In this document: piece by piece, positions 39,708 through 50,827 of the stretch
How positions within the stretch are numbered: the first letter of the stretch is position 1
Layout: each line of letters opens with the position of its first letter
NCBI RefSeq assembly: GCF_000821185.2
Contig: NZ_CP050855.1
Location: 1,860,001 to 1,924,000 of the forward strand
Source: Serratia symbiotica
GTDB lineage: Bacteria > Pseudomonadota > Gammaproteobacteria > Enterobacterales > Enterobacteriaceae
Reading direction: 5' to 3'
DNA length: 64,000 nucleotides
Position numbers and translations under genes: made by a program
Notes under the pieces: generated by a model
The model's input: only the letters and a program-made list of their open reading frames with translations
Told to the model about the DNA's origin: nothing
The model's database searches: none

Positions 39708-40404
39708 ATGCTGGTAGCCAAGCTAAACGAAAAATATGACATTTCTATGGCGATATATATCCGTTTCACCTTGGGCTGCAAACGGTGGGAAGTTGAACAC
39801 CAAGAGCTTGAATGGCTATGTAAATACCAGTGGAATGCAGGTATGACTTGCATTTTTGTCGATGCTAACCTGGCTGCTGAACAGCATCCTCATCTCACTC
39901 AGGCTATTGAGGCTAACCGTAACAGCCAAATCACCTACCAGTGCTTTTGAACTGGTCATGCCACGCGCCCGTAACGGCACTTTTGCCGCAGCGGTGAAAA
40001 GACTTGTATGACCTCCGTGTCTCCATCACCACGATTAGCGCCATCACCGAAAGTTATTCGGCGCTTGAAGCACCGACAGCGGTAGAGTCCTTAGTCTGGC
40101 GGGATGCGATCCACTCTACTGAAAACAGTTGGCTGAAGCCGTTTTATCAGGGGGTAATGGATGTGCAAGAAAAAGGACAATGCCAATCCAAAGTGGGAAC
40201 GTGACATTGCCCTGGTAAGCGATTTATTTTGAGAACTGCCTCGACAAACGTGATGATGGTGTTGTGACTTTTAACTAGCCCCAAAATTATGAACGCGTTC
40301 TAGGCGACCAAAAAGATCAAGATATGTGGCTGCACTCGCCCAACCCAGTCACTGGCTAACGTAAGTTCCCGATGATGGGCGAACGCCGCCTGGCTATCGC
40401 TTGA
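39708..40404 (+). pseudogene. Multiply disrupted pseudogene, family unrecognised
   Basis: Three blocks read well on the plus strand in different frames. The first is MLVAKLNEKYDISMAIYIRF to ..NSQITYQCF (stop at 39948). The second is YDLRVSITTISAITESYSAL to ..KGQCQSKVGTW. The third is ENCLDKRDDGVVTFN to ..RKFPMMGERRLAIA. Joining them needs several frameshifts, and the third block has two in-frame stops (TAG after TFN, TAA after PVTG) where Gln codons fit. The conserved style of the blocks shows a once functional protein, but I cannot name it. It lies between sucD and the phosphatase gene. Confidence 0.7.
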
Positions 40405-40430
40405 AATCCATAGGGCATAGTATTGTCGTA

Positions 40431-41303
40431 TTAACGATTCAACACCGCTTTCACTGCATCACCAATATCAGCCAGGCTGCGCACGGTTTTCACCCCCGCC
40501 GCCTCCAGCGCCGCAAACTTCTCGTCTGCCGTGCCTTTACCGCCAGCAATGATCGCACCAGCGTGCCCCATACGCTTGCCTTTAGGCGCGGTGACACCAG
40601 CAATGTAGCCGACCACCGGCTTGGTAACGTATTCTTTGATGTAGGCTGCCGCTTCTTCTTCAGCGCTGCCGCCGATTTCGCCGATCATCACGATTGCTTC
40701 GGTCTGTGGATCTTGCTGGAACAGCTTCAGAATATCAATAAAGTTGGAGCCGGGGATGGGGTCGCCACCGATACCCACACAGGTGGATTGGCCTAGACCG
40801 GCATCGGTGGTTTGTTTCACCGCTTCATAGGTCAGGGTGCCGGAGCGGGAAACGATACCTACTTTGCCTGGCTGGTGGATGTGGCCTGGCATAATGCCGA
40901 TTTTACATTCATCTGGGGTGATAACGCCTGGGCAATTCGGGCCGATCATCCGCACGCCAGCTTCATCTAGCTTCACTTTCACCGTCAGCATGTCCAGCGT
41001 TGGGATGCCTTCGGTGATGGTGATGATCAATTTGATGCCAGCATCAATGGCTTCCAGAATAGAGTCCTTGCAGAACGGTGCAGGAACGTAAATCACCGAT
41101 GCATTCGCCCCCGTGGCTTCAACCGCTTCACGCACGGTATTAAACACCGGCAACCCCAGATGCTGAGTGCCACCTTTGCCTGGAGTCACACCACCAACCA
41201 TTTTGGTGCCGTAAGCGATAGCTTGTTCGGAGTGGAAAGTTCCCTGGCTCCCGGTGAAACCCTGGCAAATTACTTTGGTGTTCTTATCGATTAAAATGGA
41301 CAT
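40431..41303 (-). CDS. sucD: Succinyl-CoA synthetase alpha subunit SucD
   Basis: SucD with SucC makes succinate and ATP from succinyl-CoA. The CoA-binding start [20 protein letters not shown] and the phosphohistidine region [17 protein letters not shown] are intact. It has 290 residues (E. coli 289). The start codon overlaps the sucC stop (TAATG), which coupled translation uses. Confidence 0.97.
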   Translation of the reverse strand: MSILIDKNTKVICQGFTGSQGTFHSEQAIAYGTKMVGGVTPGKGGTQHLGLPVFNTVREAVEATGANASVIYVPAPFCKDSILEAIDAGIKLIITITEGIPTLDMLTVKVKLDEAGVRMIGPNCPGVITPDECKIGIMPGHIHQPGKVGIVSRSGTLTYEAVKQTTDAGLGQSTCVGIGGDPIPGSNFIDILKLFQQDPQTEAIVMIGEIGGSAEEEAAAYIKEYVTKPVVGYIAGVTAPKGKRMGHAGAIIAGGKGTADEKFAALEAAGVKTVRSLADIGDAVKAVLNR

Positions 41304-42469
41304 TATTTACCCTCCACTGCCGCAACAACTTGCCAAGCCGCATCAGTCAGGCTGGTCGCAGCAATGATATTCAGACCACTGTCCGCCAATTTTTTGGTAC
41401 CCAGTTCGGCGTTATTCCCTTCCAGACGCACCACCACTGGAATGTTAACGCCCACTTCAGCCACTGCGCCGATGATGCCATCAGCGATCAGATCACAACG
41501 CACGATACCACCGAAGATGTTAACTAGCACCGCTTTCACTTTATCGTCGGACAGGATGATTTTAAATGCTTCAGCGACACGCTCTTTGGTTGCACCACCA
41601 CCTACGTCCAGGAAGTTAGCCGGTTCTCCACCATACAGTTTAACGATGTCCATGGTACCCATTGCCAATCCAGCACCGTTAACCATGCAGCCGATGTTGC
41701 CGTCAAGCGCTACGTAGTTCAGCTCCCACTGTGACGCACGGGATTCACGCTCGTCTTCTTGAGAAAGATCACGCATTTCGCGCAGTTCAGGCTGGCGGAA
41801 CAAGGCGTTGCCATCGGCACCCAGTTTGCCGTCCAGGCACACCAGGTCGCCCTGTTTGGTGATCACCAGCGGGTTGATCTCAACCATCGCCAGGTCACGC
41901 TCCAGGAACAGCGTTGCCAACCCCATGAAGATCTTGGCGAACTGACTGACTTGCTTGCCGGTCAGCCCCAACTTGAAGGCCAGCTCACGACCCTGGTAAG
42001 GCTGTGGGCCGACCAACGGATCGATGGTCATTTTGTGGATCAGCTCCGGGGAATCTTGCGCCACTTTTTCGATCTCAACACCGCCTTCCGTGGATGCCAT
42101 AAACACCACGCGACGGGAACTGCGGTCAACTACTGCGCCCAAATACAGTTCTTTATCGATGTCGGTCGCTGCTTCTACCAGGATTTGGTGTACTGGCTGG
42201 CCCAGCACGTCAGTTTGGTAGGTCACCAGACGTTTGCCCAACCAGGCTTCCGCGAAAGCACGGATATCTTCTTTACTGTTAACCACTTTAACGCCGCCAG
42301 CTTTACCTCGTCCGCCAGCATGAACCTGACATTTAACCACCCACGGGCCACAGCCGATTTTGGATGCGGCTTCTTCTGCTTCATGCGGCGTGGTACAAGC
42401 GTAGCCGGTAGGTGCTGGCATACCATACCGAGCAAACAACTGTTTTGCCTGATATTCGTGTAAATTCAT
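41303..42469 (-). CDS. sucC: Succinyl-CoA synthetase beta subunit SucC
   Basis: The nucleotide-binding ATP-grasp subunit of succinyl-CoA synthetase. The 388 residues equal E. coli SucC. It starts [20 protein letters not shown] and has [24 protein letters not shown]-type [10 protein letters not shown] and the phosphate loop [11 protein letters not shown]. It overlaps sucD by 1 bp. The gap to sucB upstream is 234 bp and holds a strong hairpin. Confidence 0.97.
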   Translation of the reverse strand: MNLHEYQAKQLFARYGMPAPTGYACTTPHEAEEAASKIGCGPWVVKCQVHAGGRGKAGGVKVVNSKEDIRAFAEAWLGKRLVTYQTDVLGQPVHQILVEAATDIDKELYLGAVVDRSSRRVVFMASTEGGVEIEKVAQDSPELIHKMTIDPLVGPQPYQGRELAFKLGLTGKQVSQFAKIFMGLATLFLERDLAMVEINPLVITKQGDLVCLDGKLGADGNALFRQPELREMRDLSQEDERESRASQWELNYVALDGNIGCMVNGAGLAMGTMDIVKLYGGEPANFLDVGGGATKERVAEAFKIILSDDKVKAVLVNIFGGIVRCDLIADGIIGAVAEVGVNIPVVVRLEGNNAELGTKKLADSGLNIIAATSLTDAAWQVVAAVEGK

Positions 42470-42569
42470 GGTGTTCTATCCATTCAGTTCTGAAGGTTTT
42501 AGCCGGGTCAGGGATGCACGATAATGCGCATGACTTTCCGGCCACGTAGTACAAAATATGGGCGCGGCG

Positions 42570-42660
42570 TTATACCCGTCATACTTAAAGCTGCATCTTT
42601 GTTGGTTGCCTTCTCTCCCCCCAGGAGCATAGTTCACTATGCTCCTGGGGGTTCGCTCCG
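42570..42660. repeat. Family-B-like end with a perfect 15-bp hairpin between sucB and sucC
   Basis: TATACCCGTCATACTTAAAGCTGCAT at 42571 is a family-B end in reverse orientation. At 42618-42651, arms CCCCCAGGAGCATAG and CTATGCTCCTGGGGG form a perfect stem with a TTCA loop. No second clear end is present. It lies inside the sucABCD transcription unit. Confidence 0.75.
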
Positions 42661-42703
42661 TTGCCATCGCGATGCAGCTAAGGTATTGCGCCCATCAGGG
42701 TTA

Positions 42704-43918
42704 CTAGACGTCCAGCAGCAGACGAACCGGATCTTCCAACATATTTTTAACTGTCACCAAGTAACCGACGGACTCTTTGCCGTCGATCAAGCGGTGGTCA
42801 TAAGACAGCGCCAGGTACATCATCGGTTGGATCACCACCTGACCATTAACCGCCATGGGGCGATCTTTGATGGCATGCATACCCAAAATAGCGCTCTGGG
42901 GTGGGTTGATGATTGGGGTGGACATCAATGAACCGAATACGCCGCCATTGGTAATGGTGAAATTACCGCCGGTCAGTTCTTCTACAGTCAATTTTCCGTC
43001 GCGGCCTTTAACAGCTAACTCTTTGATTTTATTTTCTATATCTGCCATACTCATGGTGTCTACATCACGTAGCACTGGCGTCACCAGGCCACGTGGGGTA
43101 GATACCGCGATACTGATATCAAAGTAATTGTGATAAACCACATCAGAACCGTCGATCGACGCGTTCACTTCTGGATAACGCTTCAGCGCTTCAACCACCG
43201 CCTTGATGTAGAAGGACATAAAGCCTAGACGCACACCGTGGCGCTTCTCGAAGGCTTCACCGTACTGCTTACGCAGATCCATGATCGGCTGCATGTTGAT
43301 TTCGTTGAAGGTGGTCAGCATGGCAGTGCTGTTCTTCGCTTCCAACAGGCGTTCAGCCACGCGTTTACGCAGGCGGGTCATCGGCACGCGTTTTTCGTAG
43401 CGATTGCTCAGAGTCGGTTGTAGTGCCGCTTCAGCGGTCGGTTTATCCGTTTGCTTGCCGTTAGCCAGATGCGCTTCCACGTCTTCACGAGTGATGCGGC
43501 CGCCTACACCGCTGCCTTTGATGGCACTGGCGTCGAGATCGTGTTCAGCGATCAGCCGGCGAATTGCCGGGCTGAGCGCGTCATTACTTGCTGCTTCCAG
43601 GCTGGCGGTAGCACACTGAACAGAGGTGGCGTCTTTAGGTGCCAGGCTTTTCTCGCTGGTCGGTTTGCCGGAGCTGTCGCCCGGACGGATGCGGCCAAGG
43701 ATCTGGCGAGACAGCACAGTAGCACCCACTTCTTCCACGATCGCATCAAGAATACCCGCTTCACTGGCCGGCACTTCCAACACTACCTTGTCGGTTTCGA
43801 TTTCCACCAGGACTTCATCACGCTGAACGTTGTCACCCGGTTTCTTGTGCCAGTTGGCTACCGTTGCATCGGCAACCGATTCAGGAAGGTCAGGAACCAG
43901 AATATCTACGCTACTCAT
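42704..43918 (-). CDS. sucB: 2-oxoglutarate dehydrogenase E2 component SucB
   Basis: The dihydrolipoyl succinyltransferase core of the 2-oxoglutarate dehydrogenase complex. The N-terminal lipoyl domain has [13 protein letters not shown] (lipoyl-lysine near residue 44). A peripheral-subunit-binding domain ([20 protein letters not shown]) and the catalytic domain with SYDHRLIDG (His and Asp) follow. The 404 residues are normal. It lies 52 bp after sucA. Confidence 0.97.
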   Translation of the reverse strand: MSSVDILVPDLPESVADATVANWHKKPGDNVQRDEVLVEIETDKVVLEVPASEAGILDAIVEEVGATVLSRQILGRIRPGDSSGKPTSEKSLAPKDATSVQCATASLEAASNDALSPAIRRLIAEHDLDASAIKGSGVGGRITREDVEAHLANGKQTDKPTAEAALQPTLSNRYEKRVPMTRLRKRVAERLLEAKNSTAMLTTFNEINMQPIMDLRKQYGEAFEKRHGVRLGFMSFYIKAVVEALKRYPEVNASIDGSDVVYHNYFDISIAVSTPRGLVTPVLRDVDTMSMADIENKIKELAVKGRDGKLTVEELTGGNFTITNGGVFGSLMSTPIINPPQSAILGMHAIKDRPMAVNGQVVIQPMMYLALSYDHRLIDGKESVGYLVTVKNMLEDPVRLLLDV

Positions 43919-43970
43919 TTAGCTTCCCCTTAATGTTTTTACCCTTCATTTGCTAGCAAATGAACAAGCA

Positions 43971-46778
43971 CTAATCAATATTCAGCGCGTCATTCACCAG
44001 AGCCTGCTGTTGCTTCTGGTGTACCGACATATAACCCACCGCCGGAGAGGCAGAGGCAGGACGTCCGGCGTAACGTAAAGAAGCGCCGAATGGCACCACT
44101 TCTCGTAAGTTGTGTTGGCTGCAATACCAGGCCCCCTGGTTTAACGGCTCTTCTTGACACCAAACGAAATCATGCACATGTGCATATTTCTCCAGCACCG
44201 CCTGAACCGCCTGATGCGGGAACGGATACAACTGCTCGATACGGATGATGGCGACGTCTTTCTGCTCATTCTTGCGGCGCTGCTCCAGCAGGTCGTAGTA
44301 CACTTTGCCAGCGCACAGCACCACGCGTTTGACCGCTTTCGGCTCCAGATCGTCGATCTCGCCGATAGCCGACAAGAAAGTGCCATTGGCCAACTCTTCC
44401 AGGGAAGAAACCGCCAGCGGGTGACGCAGCAGTGACTTAGGCGACATCACCACCAGCGGGCGGCGCATTCCGCGTAGTGCCTGTCGGCGTAGCATATGGT
44501 AAACCTGCGCCGGAGTAGATGGGATGCATACTTGCATATTCTGCTCTGCACAAAGCTGCAAGTAACGCTCCAGACGCGCCGAAGAGTGCTCTGGCCCCTG
44601 GCCTTCGTAACCGTGTGGCAGCAACATCACCAGGCCACACATGCGCCCCCATTTCTGCTCGCCGGAGCTGATGAACTGATCGATAACAACTTGCGCACCG
44701 TTGGCAAAGTCGCCGAATTGCGCCTCCCAAATGGTCAGTGTGCGTGGTTCAGCGGTAGCGTAACCATATTCGAACGCCAGCACGGCTTCCTCAGACAGTA
44801 CCGAGTCCCAGACGTTGAATTCGCCCTGGCCACTGTGGATATTCGCCAGCGGAACATAGACCGAGCTGTTTTTCTGGTTGTGCACCACCGCATGGCGATG
44901 GAAGAAGGTGCCACGGCCGGCGTCTTCACCAGAGATGCGGATAGGGATGCCTTCATCCACCAGGGTGGCATAGGCCAGCGTTTCAGCCGCCCCCCAGTCA
45001 AACGGTTTGTTACCTGCGGCCATCTCTGCACGGTCACGGTAGATTTTCGCTACGCGTGATTGCATTTCGATCGCTTCCGGCACGCTGCTGATGCGGCGAG
45101 CCAGCTCCTGCAAGCGTTTCATCTCGACTTTGCTTGGGTACTCCTCATCCCACTCATGGTTCAGGTATGGCGACCAGGTGAAGGAATGCAGGTTCATCGG
45201 ACGCCACTCTTCAACCACACAGTCGCCTCGATCGAGCGCGTCACGGTACAGATTGACCATTTCTGTGGCATCTTCCAGGCTGGCTACTTTTTGTTCGGTC
45301 AGAATATCAGCGTAGATTTCGCGTGGCGTTGGGTGTTTTTTGATCTTCTGGTACATCACTGGCTGGGTGGCGCTTGGCTCATCAGCCTCGTTATGCCCAT
45401 GACGACGGTAGCAGACCAAATCGATCATCACATCACGTTTAAAGGTGTTACGGAAATCCAATGCCAGGCGGGTGACGAACGCCACCGCTTCTGGATCGTC
45501 CGCGTTGACATGGAAGATCGGTGCCTGCACCATTTTGGCGATGTCGGTACAATACTGGGTGGAGCGGGCATCTAGCGGATTGGAGGTGGTGAAACCCACC
45601 TGGTTGTTGATGACGATGCGCACCGTGCCGCCCACTTCGTAACCGCGCGCCTGCGACATATTCAGGGTTTCCTGCACTACGCCCTGACCGGTAATGGCCG
45701 CGTCACCATGGATAGTAATTGGCAGCACCCTATTACTGCGCGTTTCGTCCAGACGATCGCGGCGAGCGCGTACCGAGCCCATCACAACTGGGCTGACGAT
45801 CTCCAGGTGCGATGGATTGAACGTCAGTGCCAGGTGAACCATGCCACCTTCAGTTTCTACATCGGAGGAAAAGCCCTGGTGGTATTTCACGTCACCAGTG
45901 CCAAGGTGTTCCTTATGCTTGCCAGCGAACTCGTCAAACAGGTCGGATGGCTTTTTGCCCAGCACATTGATCAACACATTCAGGCGGCCACGGTGAGCCA
46001 TGCCCAATACCACTTCACGCATGCCATTCTTGCCCGCGTGACGCACCATTTCTTTCAGCATGGGCACCAACGCGTCACCACCTTCTAGCGAGAAGCGCTT
46101 CGCGCCAGGGAACTTGGCACCCAGATAACGTTCCAGACCTTCCGCTGCGGTCAACTCATTCAGGAAACGGCGTTTCTCATCGCGGGTAAAGCTAGCGTGC
46201 CCCACCACCGATTCGATGCGTTGCTGGAGCCAGCGTTTCTCTTCGGTATCGGTGATGTGCATGTACTCTGCACCAATCGAACCGCAGTAGGTCTGCTTCA
46301 GCGCAGCGTACAGGTCACCCAATTTCATGGTTTCTTTGCCGATGGCGAAAGACCCCACGTTAAAGGTTTCCTGGAAATCGGCTTCAGTCAGATTGTGGTA
46401 AGCGGGATCAAGGTCAGACACTTTCTCCTGCTGCCACAGGCCAAGCGGATCGAGGTTAGCATGCTGATGCCCACGGAAACGGAAGGCATTGATTAGTTGC
46501 AATACCTTGACTTGTTTGGCATCGGTTTCTGGATCAGTGTTCGTGGTGTTGTACCCTGTGGTGTCTTTCGCCAGGCGGTGGAAGTAATCGCGTATTTTAG
46601 AGTGAAGATGATCGGATTTTGTCCCCCCAGAGGTAAATTGCTGAAAAATGGAACGCCAGCTATCTTCAACGGAGCCAGGATCAGTTAAAAAATCTTCATA
46701 GAGTTGCTCTATGTAAGACTGGTTCGCGCCCGTCAGATAGGAGGAATCCAGCCAGGCCTTCATTGCGCCGTTCTGCAT
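43971..46778 (-). CDS. sucA: 2-oxoglutarate dehydrogenase E1 component SucA
   Basis: The thiamine-diphosphate-dependent decarboxylase of the complex. It matches E. coli SucA throughout: MQNGAMKAWLDSSYLTGANQ at the N-terminus, GMAHRGRLNVL, the ThDP-region GDAAITGQG and the C-terminal SVHQKQQQALVNDALN. The second ATG (46778) is better spaced from AAGGA than the one at 46781, giving 935 residues (E. coli 933). Confidence 0.97.
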   Translation of the reverse strand: MQNGAMKAWLDSSYLTGANQSYIEQLYEDFLTDPGSVEDSWRSIFQQFTSGGTKSDHLHSKIRDYFHRLAKDTTGYNTTNTDPETDAKQVKVLQLINAFRFRGHQHANLDPLGLWQQEKVSDLDPAYHNLTEADFQETFNVGSFAIGKETMKLGDLYAALKQTYCGSIGAEYMHITDTEEKRWLQQRIESVVGHASFTRDEKRRFLNELTAAEGLERYLGAKFPGAKRFSLEGGDALVPMLKEMVRHAGKNGMREVVLGMAHRGRLNVLINVLGKKPSDLFDEFAGKHKEHLGTGDVKYHQGFSSDVETEGGMVHLALTFNPSHLEIVSPVVMGSVRARRDRLDETRSNRVLPITIHGDAAITGQGVVQETLNMSQARGYEVGGTVRIVINNQVGFTTSNPLDARSTQYCTDIAKMVQAPIFHVNADDPEAVAFVTRLALDFRNTFKRDVMIDLVCYRRHGHNEADEPSATQPVMYQKIKKHPTPREIYADILTEQKVASLEDATEMVNLYRDALDRGDCVVEEWRPMNLHSFTWSPYLNHEWDEEYPSKVEMKRLQELARRISSVPEAIEMQSRVAKIYRDRAEMAAGNKPFDWGAAETLAYATLVDEGIPIRISGEDAGRGTFFHRHAVVHNQKNSSVYVPLANIHSGQGEFNVWDSVLSEEAVLAFEYGYATAEPRTLTIWEAQFGDFANGAQVVIDQFISSGEQKWGRMCGLVMLLPHGYEGQGPEHSSARLERYLQLCAEQNMQVCIPSTPAQVYHMLRRQALRGMRRPLVVMSPKSLLRHPLAVSSLEELANGTFLSAIGEIDDLEPKAVKRVVLCAGKVYYDLLEQRRKNEQKDVAIIRIEQLYPFPHQAVQAVLEKYAHVHDFVWCQEEPLNQGAWYCSQHNLREVVPFGASLRYAGRPASASPAVGYMSVHQKQQQALVNDALNID

Positions 46779-46917
46779 CATGATTCCTTAAGCTTGGAAG
46801 CTTTAGTTTTCGCCGTAGTTAGCATAATTACCGTGATAAATACGGTTATCCGTAAACGATTCACTAGACGTATCTTATAGCCACTAAAAGAACTGATATA
46901 CGCTGTTATGAACCTTG

Positions 46918-46937
46918 GGTTCCTTATACAAGGAACC
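46918..46937. repeat. Perfect 8-bp inverted repeat in the sdhB-sucA gap
   Basis: GGTTCCTT and AAGGAACC surround an ATAC loop. The hairpin lies in the 278-bp gap between sdhB and sucA. No T tract follows on the minus strand, so it may be a processing or stability element instead of a terminator. Confidence 0.5.
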
Positions 46938-47056
46938 TCTAAAAACCGGCGAACAAATCAGGCTGTATGGAACACCACAACCACGGGGCAGCTTTTAGCG
47001 GTTCCCTTCCGTGCGATATGCGCCGGAACACTGCCCGGCGCAGCCTCTCATTCCCT

Positions 47057-47773
47057 TTATGCGCTGCGTTGCAGCAGCATGGACTTGATATGCCCAATAG
47101 CACGCGTCGGATTCAAGCCTTTAGGACATACACTGACACAGTTCATGATGCTATGGCAGCGGAAAACACTAAAAGCGTCGTCTAGATCATCTAAACGTTC
47201 TTGTTTTTCCGTATCACGGCTGTCGATCAGGAAGCGATACGCTGCCAGTAGCCCTGCCGGGCCGATGAACTTGTCAGGGTTCCACCAGAACGATGGGCAA
47301 GACGTTGAGCAGCAAGCACACAGAATGCACTCGTACAGACCATCCAGTTTAGCCCGTTGCTCCGGTGACTGTAGATGTTCGCGCGCCGGGGGATACTTGC
47401 CATCGTTTAGCAGATAAGGTTTTATCTTTTCATATTGAGCGTAGAACTGGCCCATATCTACCACCAGATCGCGTACCACCGGTAACCCCGGCAGCGGGCG
47501 GATCACAATTTTGTCGTGGCCTTTACGCAGCGAAGAGATTGGAGTGATGCACGCCAAGCCGTTTTTGCCGTTCATATTGATCCCATCGGAACCGCACACG
47601 CCCTCACGGCATGAACGGCGGAATGACAGAGTCGGGTCTTGCTCCTTCAGTTGGATTAATGCATCCAGCAGCATCATGTCACGCCCTTCTTCCGCTTCCA
47701 GGGTGTAATCCTGCATGTACGGCGCATCATCGGCATCCGGGTTGTAGCGATAAACCGAAAATTCGAGTTTCAT
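47057..47773 (-). CDS. sdhB: Succinate dehydrogenase iron-sulfur subunit SdhB
   Basis: The electron-transfer subunit of complex II. It has the [2Fe-2S] ligands CREGVCGSDG near residue 55, CILCACCSTSC near 149 and CHSIMNCVSVCPKG near 206 for the [4Fe-4S] and [3Fe-4S] clusters. The second of two leading ATGs (47773) fits homology, giving 238 residues, the E. coli length. It lies 16 bp after sdhA. Confidence 0.97.
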   Translation of the reverse strand: MKLEFSVYRYNPDADDAPYMQDYTLEAEEGRDMMLLDALIQLKEQDPTLSFRRSCREGVCGSDGINMNGKNGLACITPISSLRKGHDKIVIRPLPGLPVVRDLVVDMGQFYAQYEKIKPYLLNDGKYPPAREHLQSPEQRAKLDGLYECILCACCSTSCPSFWWNPDKFIGPAGLLAAYRFLIDSRDTEKQERLDDLDDAFSVFRCHSIMNCVSVCPKGLNPTRAIGHIKSMLLQRSA

Positions 47774-47789
47774 CAATCAATCTCCGCAA

Positions 47790-49556
47790 TTAGTAAGAAC
47801 GCACTTTCGGCGGGAATGCCGGACGCAGCTTCGGTTGCATATTCACCTTACGGCACGTCATGCTTTCCGATTGCGGCAGATATAGCGAATGGCATAGCCA
47901 GTTGGCGTCATCACGTTCCGGATAGTCGAAACGGCTATGTGCGCCCCGGCTCTCAGTACGGAAGTTGGCCGACACCGCAGTGGAGTACGCGGTCTCCATC
48001 AGGTTATCCAACTCCAGGCATTCGATACGCTGGGTGTTGAACTCGCTGGAGGTATCGTCCAGCCGGGCATGCTTCAGACGTTCACGGATCACTTTCAGTT
48101 CTTCCAGCCCTTTGGCCATCGCATCGCCTTCACGGAACACTGAGAAATTGTGCTGCATGCAGGATTGAAGTGCCTTACGAATTTCAACCGGGTCTTCACC
48201 TGAGCGGGTATTATTCCAGCGGTTCAAACGCTCCAGCGAGGCTGCTACATCAGACTCACTGGCGTCACGGTTCTCGCCCTGCTCTTCAAGCGAAGCTTGT
48301 AGGTGCAGCCCAGCAGAACGGCCGAATACCACCAGATCCAGTAGCGAGTTGCCCCCCAGACGGTTAGCACCATGCACCGATACGCAGGCAATTTCACCCA
48401 CAGCGAACAGCCCCGGAATGACCACATCTTCGCCTTGATCGTTCACAGTCAGCACTTGACCCGTCACTTTGGTCGGAATACCGCCCATCATGTAGTGGCA
48501 GGTCGGGATAACCGGAATGGGTTCTTTCACCGGATCGACATGCGCGAAAGTGCGTGACAGTTCCAGAATGCCCGGTAAACGGGATTCCAGCACATCTTTG
48601 CCTAAGTGATCCAACTTCAACTTGGCGTGTGGCCCCCAAGGGCCATCACAACCACGGCCTTCACGGATTTCAATCATGATGGAACGGGCAACCACATCGC
48701 GCCCTGCCAAGTCTTTGGCGTTCGGCGCATAACGCTCCATGAAGCGCTCGCCGTGTTTGTTCAGCAAATAGCCGCCTTCACCACGGCAGCCTTCAGTCAC
48801 CAGCACCCCAGCACCAGCGATACCGGTCGGATGGAACTGCCACATTTCCATGTCCTGCACCGGTACACCAGCACGCAGCGCCATGCCGACACCGTCACCG
48901 GTGTTGATGTGGGCGTTGGTGGTAGACTGATAAATACGGCCTGCACCACCAGTGGCCAGCACCGTAGCCTTGGCTTTGAAGTAAGCCACTTCACCGGTTT
49001 CGATGCAGATAGCGGTAGTACCCACTACGGCACCCTCCGAGTTTTTCACCAGATCCAGCGCATACCACTCGGAGAAGATGGTAGTGTGGTTCTTCAGGTT
49101 CTGTTGGTACAAGGTGTGCAGCAGTGCGTGACCGGTACGGTCAGCAGCCGCAGCAGTCCGTGCTGCCTGCCCACCGCCGAAGTTCAGCGATTGGCCACCG
49201 AATGGGCGTTGATAGATTCGGCCATCGTCCAGTCGGGAGAACGGCAGCCCCATATGTTCCAGTTCCAGAATGGCTTCCGGGCCGGTTTTACACATATACT
49301 CAATGGCATCCTGATCACCGATATAGTCGGAACCTTTCACCGTGTCATACATATGCCATTCCCAGTTGTCTTCATGGCTATTGCCGAGCGCAACAGTGAT
49401 ACCACCCTGCGCAGAGACAGTATGGGAACGGGTCGGGAATACTTTGGACAGCAGGGCGCAAGTTAAACCCGCTTGGGAAATCTGTAACGCAGCACGCATA
49501 CCTGCGCCACCGGCACCGATAACCACTGCATCAAACTCTCTGACCGGCAGTTTCAT
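47790..49556 (-). CDS. sdhA: Succinate dehydrogenase flavoprotein subunit SdhA
   Basis: The FAD-containing catalytic subunit that oxidises succinate. [15 protein letters not shown] is the dinucleotide fold; [16 protein letters not shown] holds the flavinylated His (near residue 45); [11 protein letters not shown] and the catalytic Arg region RGEGGYLLN follow. It has 588 residues, the E. coli length, and starts directly after sdhD. Confidence 0.97.
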   Translation of the reverse strand: MKLPVREFDAVVIGAGGAGMRAALQISQAGLTCALLSKVFPTRSHTVSAQGGITVALGNSHEDNWEWHMYDTVKGSDYIGDQDAIEYMCKTGPEAILELEHMGLPFSRLDDGRIYQRPFGGQSLNFGGGQAARTAAAADRTGHALLHTLYQQNLKNHTTIFSEWYALDLVKNSEGAVVGTTAICIETGEVAYFKAKATVLATGGAGRIYQSTTNAHINTGDGVGMALRAGVPVQDMEMWQFHPTGIAGAGVLVTEGCRGEGGYLLNKHGERFMERYAPNAKDLAGRDVVARSIMIEIREGRGCDGPWGPHAKLKLDHLGKDVLESRLPGILELSRTFAHVDPVKEPIPVIPTCHYMMGGIPTKVTGQVLTVNDQGEDVVIPGLFAVGEIACVSVHGANRLGGNSLLDLVVFGRSAGLHLQASLEEQGENRDASESDVAASLERLNRWNNTRSGEDPVEIRKALQSCMQHNFSVFREGDAMAKGLEELKVIRERLKHARLDDTSSEFNTQRIECLELDNLMETAYSTAVSANFRTESRGAHSRFDYPERDDANWLCHSLYLPQSESMTCRKVNMQPKLRPAFPPKVRSY

Positions 49557-49904
49557 TTAAACACCCCACACGACGATAGTTCCATACAGTAAATAGACCA
49601 ACAATACGACAACGATCGCCAGTTGCGACACTAAGCGAACCGCCAGCGGTTTGACATAATCCGTCAGTACCTGCCACAAGCCGATCCAAGCGTGAACCAG
49701 AATCGACAGCAAGGTCAGCAAGGTGAATACTTTTGTCATGGAGGTAGCGAAGAAGCCGTGCCAGATTTCATAGGTGAGGTCTGGGGCCAAGATAAAAAAA
49801 CCAAGGAGATACAGGACATACAGAATAATGATGATGGAGGAAGCTCGTAGCAACAACCAATCGTGCACGCCGTTGCGCCCTAATGCAGAAACATTGTTTA
49901 CCAT
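49557..49904 (-). CDS. sdhD: Succinate dehydrogenase membrane anchor SdhD
   Basis: One of two membrane anchors of complex II that bind haem b and ubiquinone. The 115-residue protein (equal to E. coli) starts [20 protein letters not shown], has three helices, and the conserved haem and quinone region [19 protein letters not shown]. The frame opens further upstream at 50033, but that part is antisense to nothing known and overlaps sdhC. The ATG at 49904 overlaps the sdhC stop by 7 bp. Confidence 0.96.
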   Translation of the reverse strand: MVNNVSALGRNGVHDWLLLRASSIIIILYVLYLLGFFILAPDLTYEIWHGFFATSMTKVFTLLTLLSILVHAWIGLWQVLTDYVKPLAVRLVSQLAIVVVLLVYLLYGTIVVWGV

Positions 49905-50275
49905 ACCCAAACTCCAGCCAAAACTGATAGCACAATGGTCAGACAGATCGCCACCTGAGCTGAGCGGGTACCAGCGGCCAGACTCTCTTCGATGCAGCCA
50001 AAATCCATCAGCAAGTGACGCACGCCACCGCAAATGTGATAGGCCAGCGCCGTGAGGATGCCCCAGAATATGAATTTGACAATGAAGCTATTCATGATGG
50101 CGGCCGCCTGCATGAAACCTTCAGGGGAAGAGAGAGACAGGCCCAGTAGCCAAAGGAGAATGCCCACAGCAATGAAGGTAATTACGCCAGAGATTCGATG
50201 TAAGATAGAGGCTATTGCAGTTACGGGAAAGCGGATCGTTTGCAGATCCATATTGACAGGTCGTTTTTTTTTCAC
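49898..50275 (-). CDS. sdhC: Succinate dehydrogenase cytochrome b556 subunit SdhC
   Basis: SdhC binds haem b556 and quinone with Sdh[21 protein letters not shown], with HRISGVITF and [18 protein letters not shown] (haem His), are conserved. The E. coli start codon lies four codons upstream, where this sequence has TGT-GGA-ATA-AAT, so the ATG is missing and the GTG at 50275 must serve. This gives 125 residues (E. coli 129). A CRP site lies about 245 bp upstream. Confidence 0.93.
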   Translation of the reverse strand: MKKKRPVNMDLQTIRFPVTAIASILHRISGVITFIAVGILLWLLGLSLSSPEGFMQAAAIMNSFIVKFIFWGILTALAYHICGGVRHLLMDFGCIEESLAAGTRSAQVAICLTIVLSVLAGVWVW

Positions 50276-50518
50276 ATTTATTCCACACAGCTCTTATTAT
50301 TTTCCTTCCTCCGGGTCTGGGTAAGAATCAAACAGCGTTAAGAGCCAAAACCCCTACGCGTCACGCGCTTAAACATCAATATCCTCTGTGCTCAAACGGC
50401 GCGCATTTATAACGCTGGGAGTCCCAACTTCGTGGTAATCCGGAGACCTCGCGGCAGTATAGAAGGGTTACATTCTTATTACAATTAACATACAATCACT
50501 TTGATAATATTTCTACCG

Positions 50519-50540
50519 AACAGTGATTCAGATCACACAT
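50519..50540. promoter_or_regulatory. CRP binding site in the sdhC-gltA intergenic region
   Basis: AACAGTGATTCAGATCACACAT matches the 22-bp CRP consensus AAATGTGATCTAGATCACATTT at most positions, including GTGA and TCAC half sites with the correct 6-bp spacing. The E. coli sdhC-gltA region also contains a CRP site. Confidence 0.7.
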
Positions 50541-50827
50541 CTCACAATTATTACGATATTAATCGCTTAAATTTACAATAAGTAAGCATTTGAATTACAT
50601 ATTGATTGCAAAAAGTTTTATGATGCGCTCTAGGTCAGCAGCTACACCTTCTCCATTATCCAAGATATGTAACAGTGTACCTGTCAAGCCTATCCCGATA
50701 GCTGTGGTTTCCCGCCCAGCTTTACCGCAAAAAGCAAATGTCGCTCATAGGGTTAACGTCCGCTCCATTTTGTGCGGGCAACCTGACAAGATTTAAGGTA
50801 TTTCAGGTTTTAGGCGTTTTTAAAATT

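Noticed and set aside
43451..43933. 160-codon plus-strand frame over sucB
   Set aside because: Antisense shadow of a conserved gene with no recognisable domain.
49905..50033. N-terminal extension of sdhD
   Set aside because: It overlaps sdhC in another frame, and the homologous start with normal length is at 49904.
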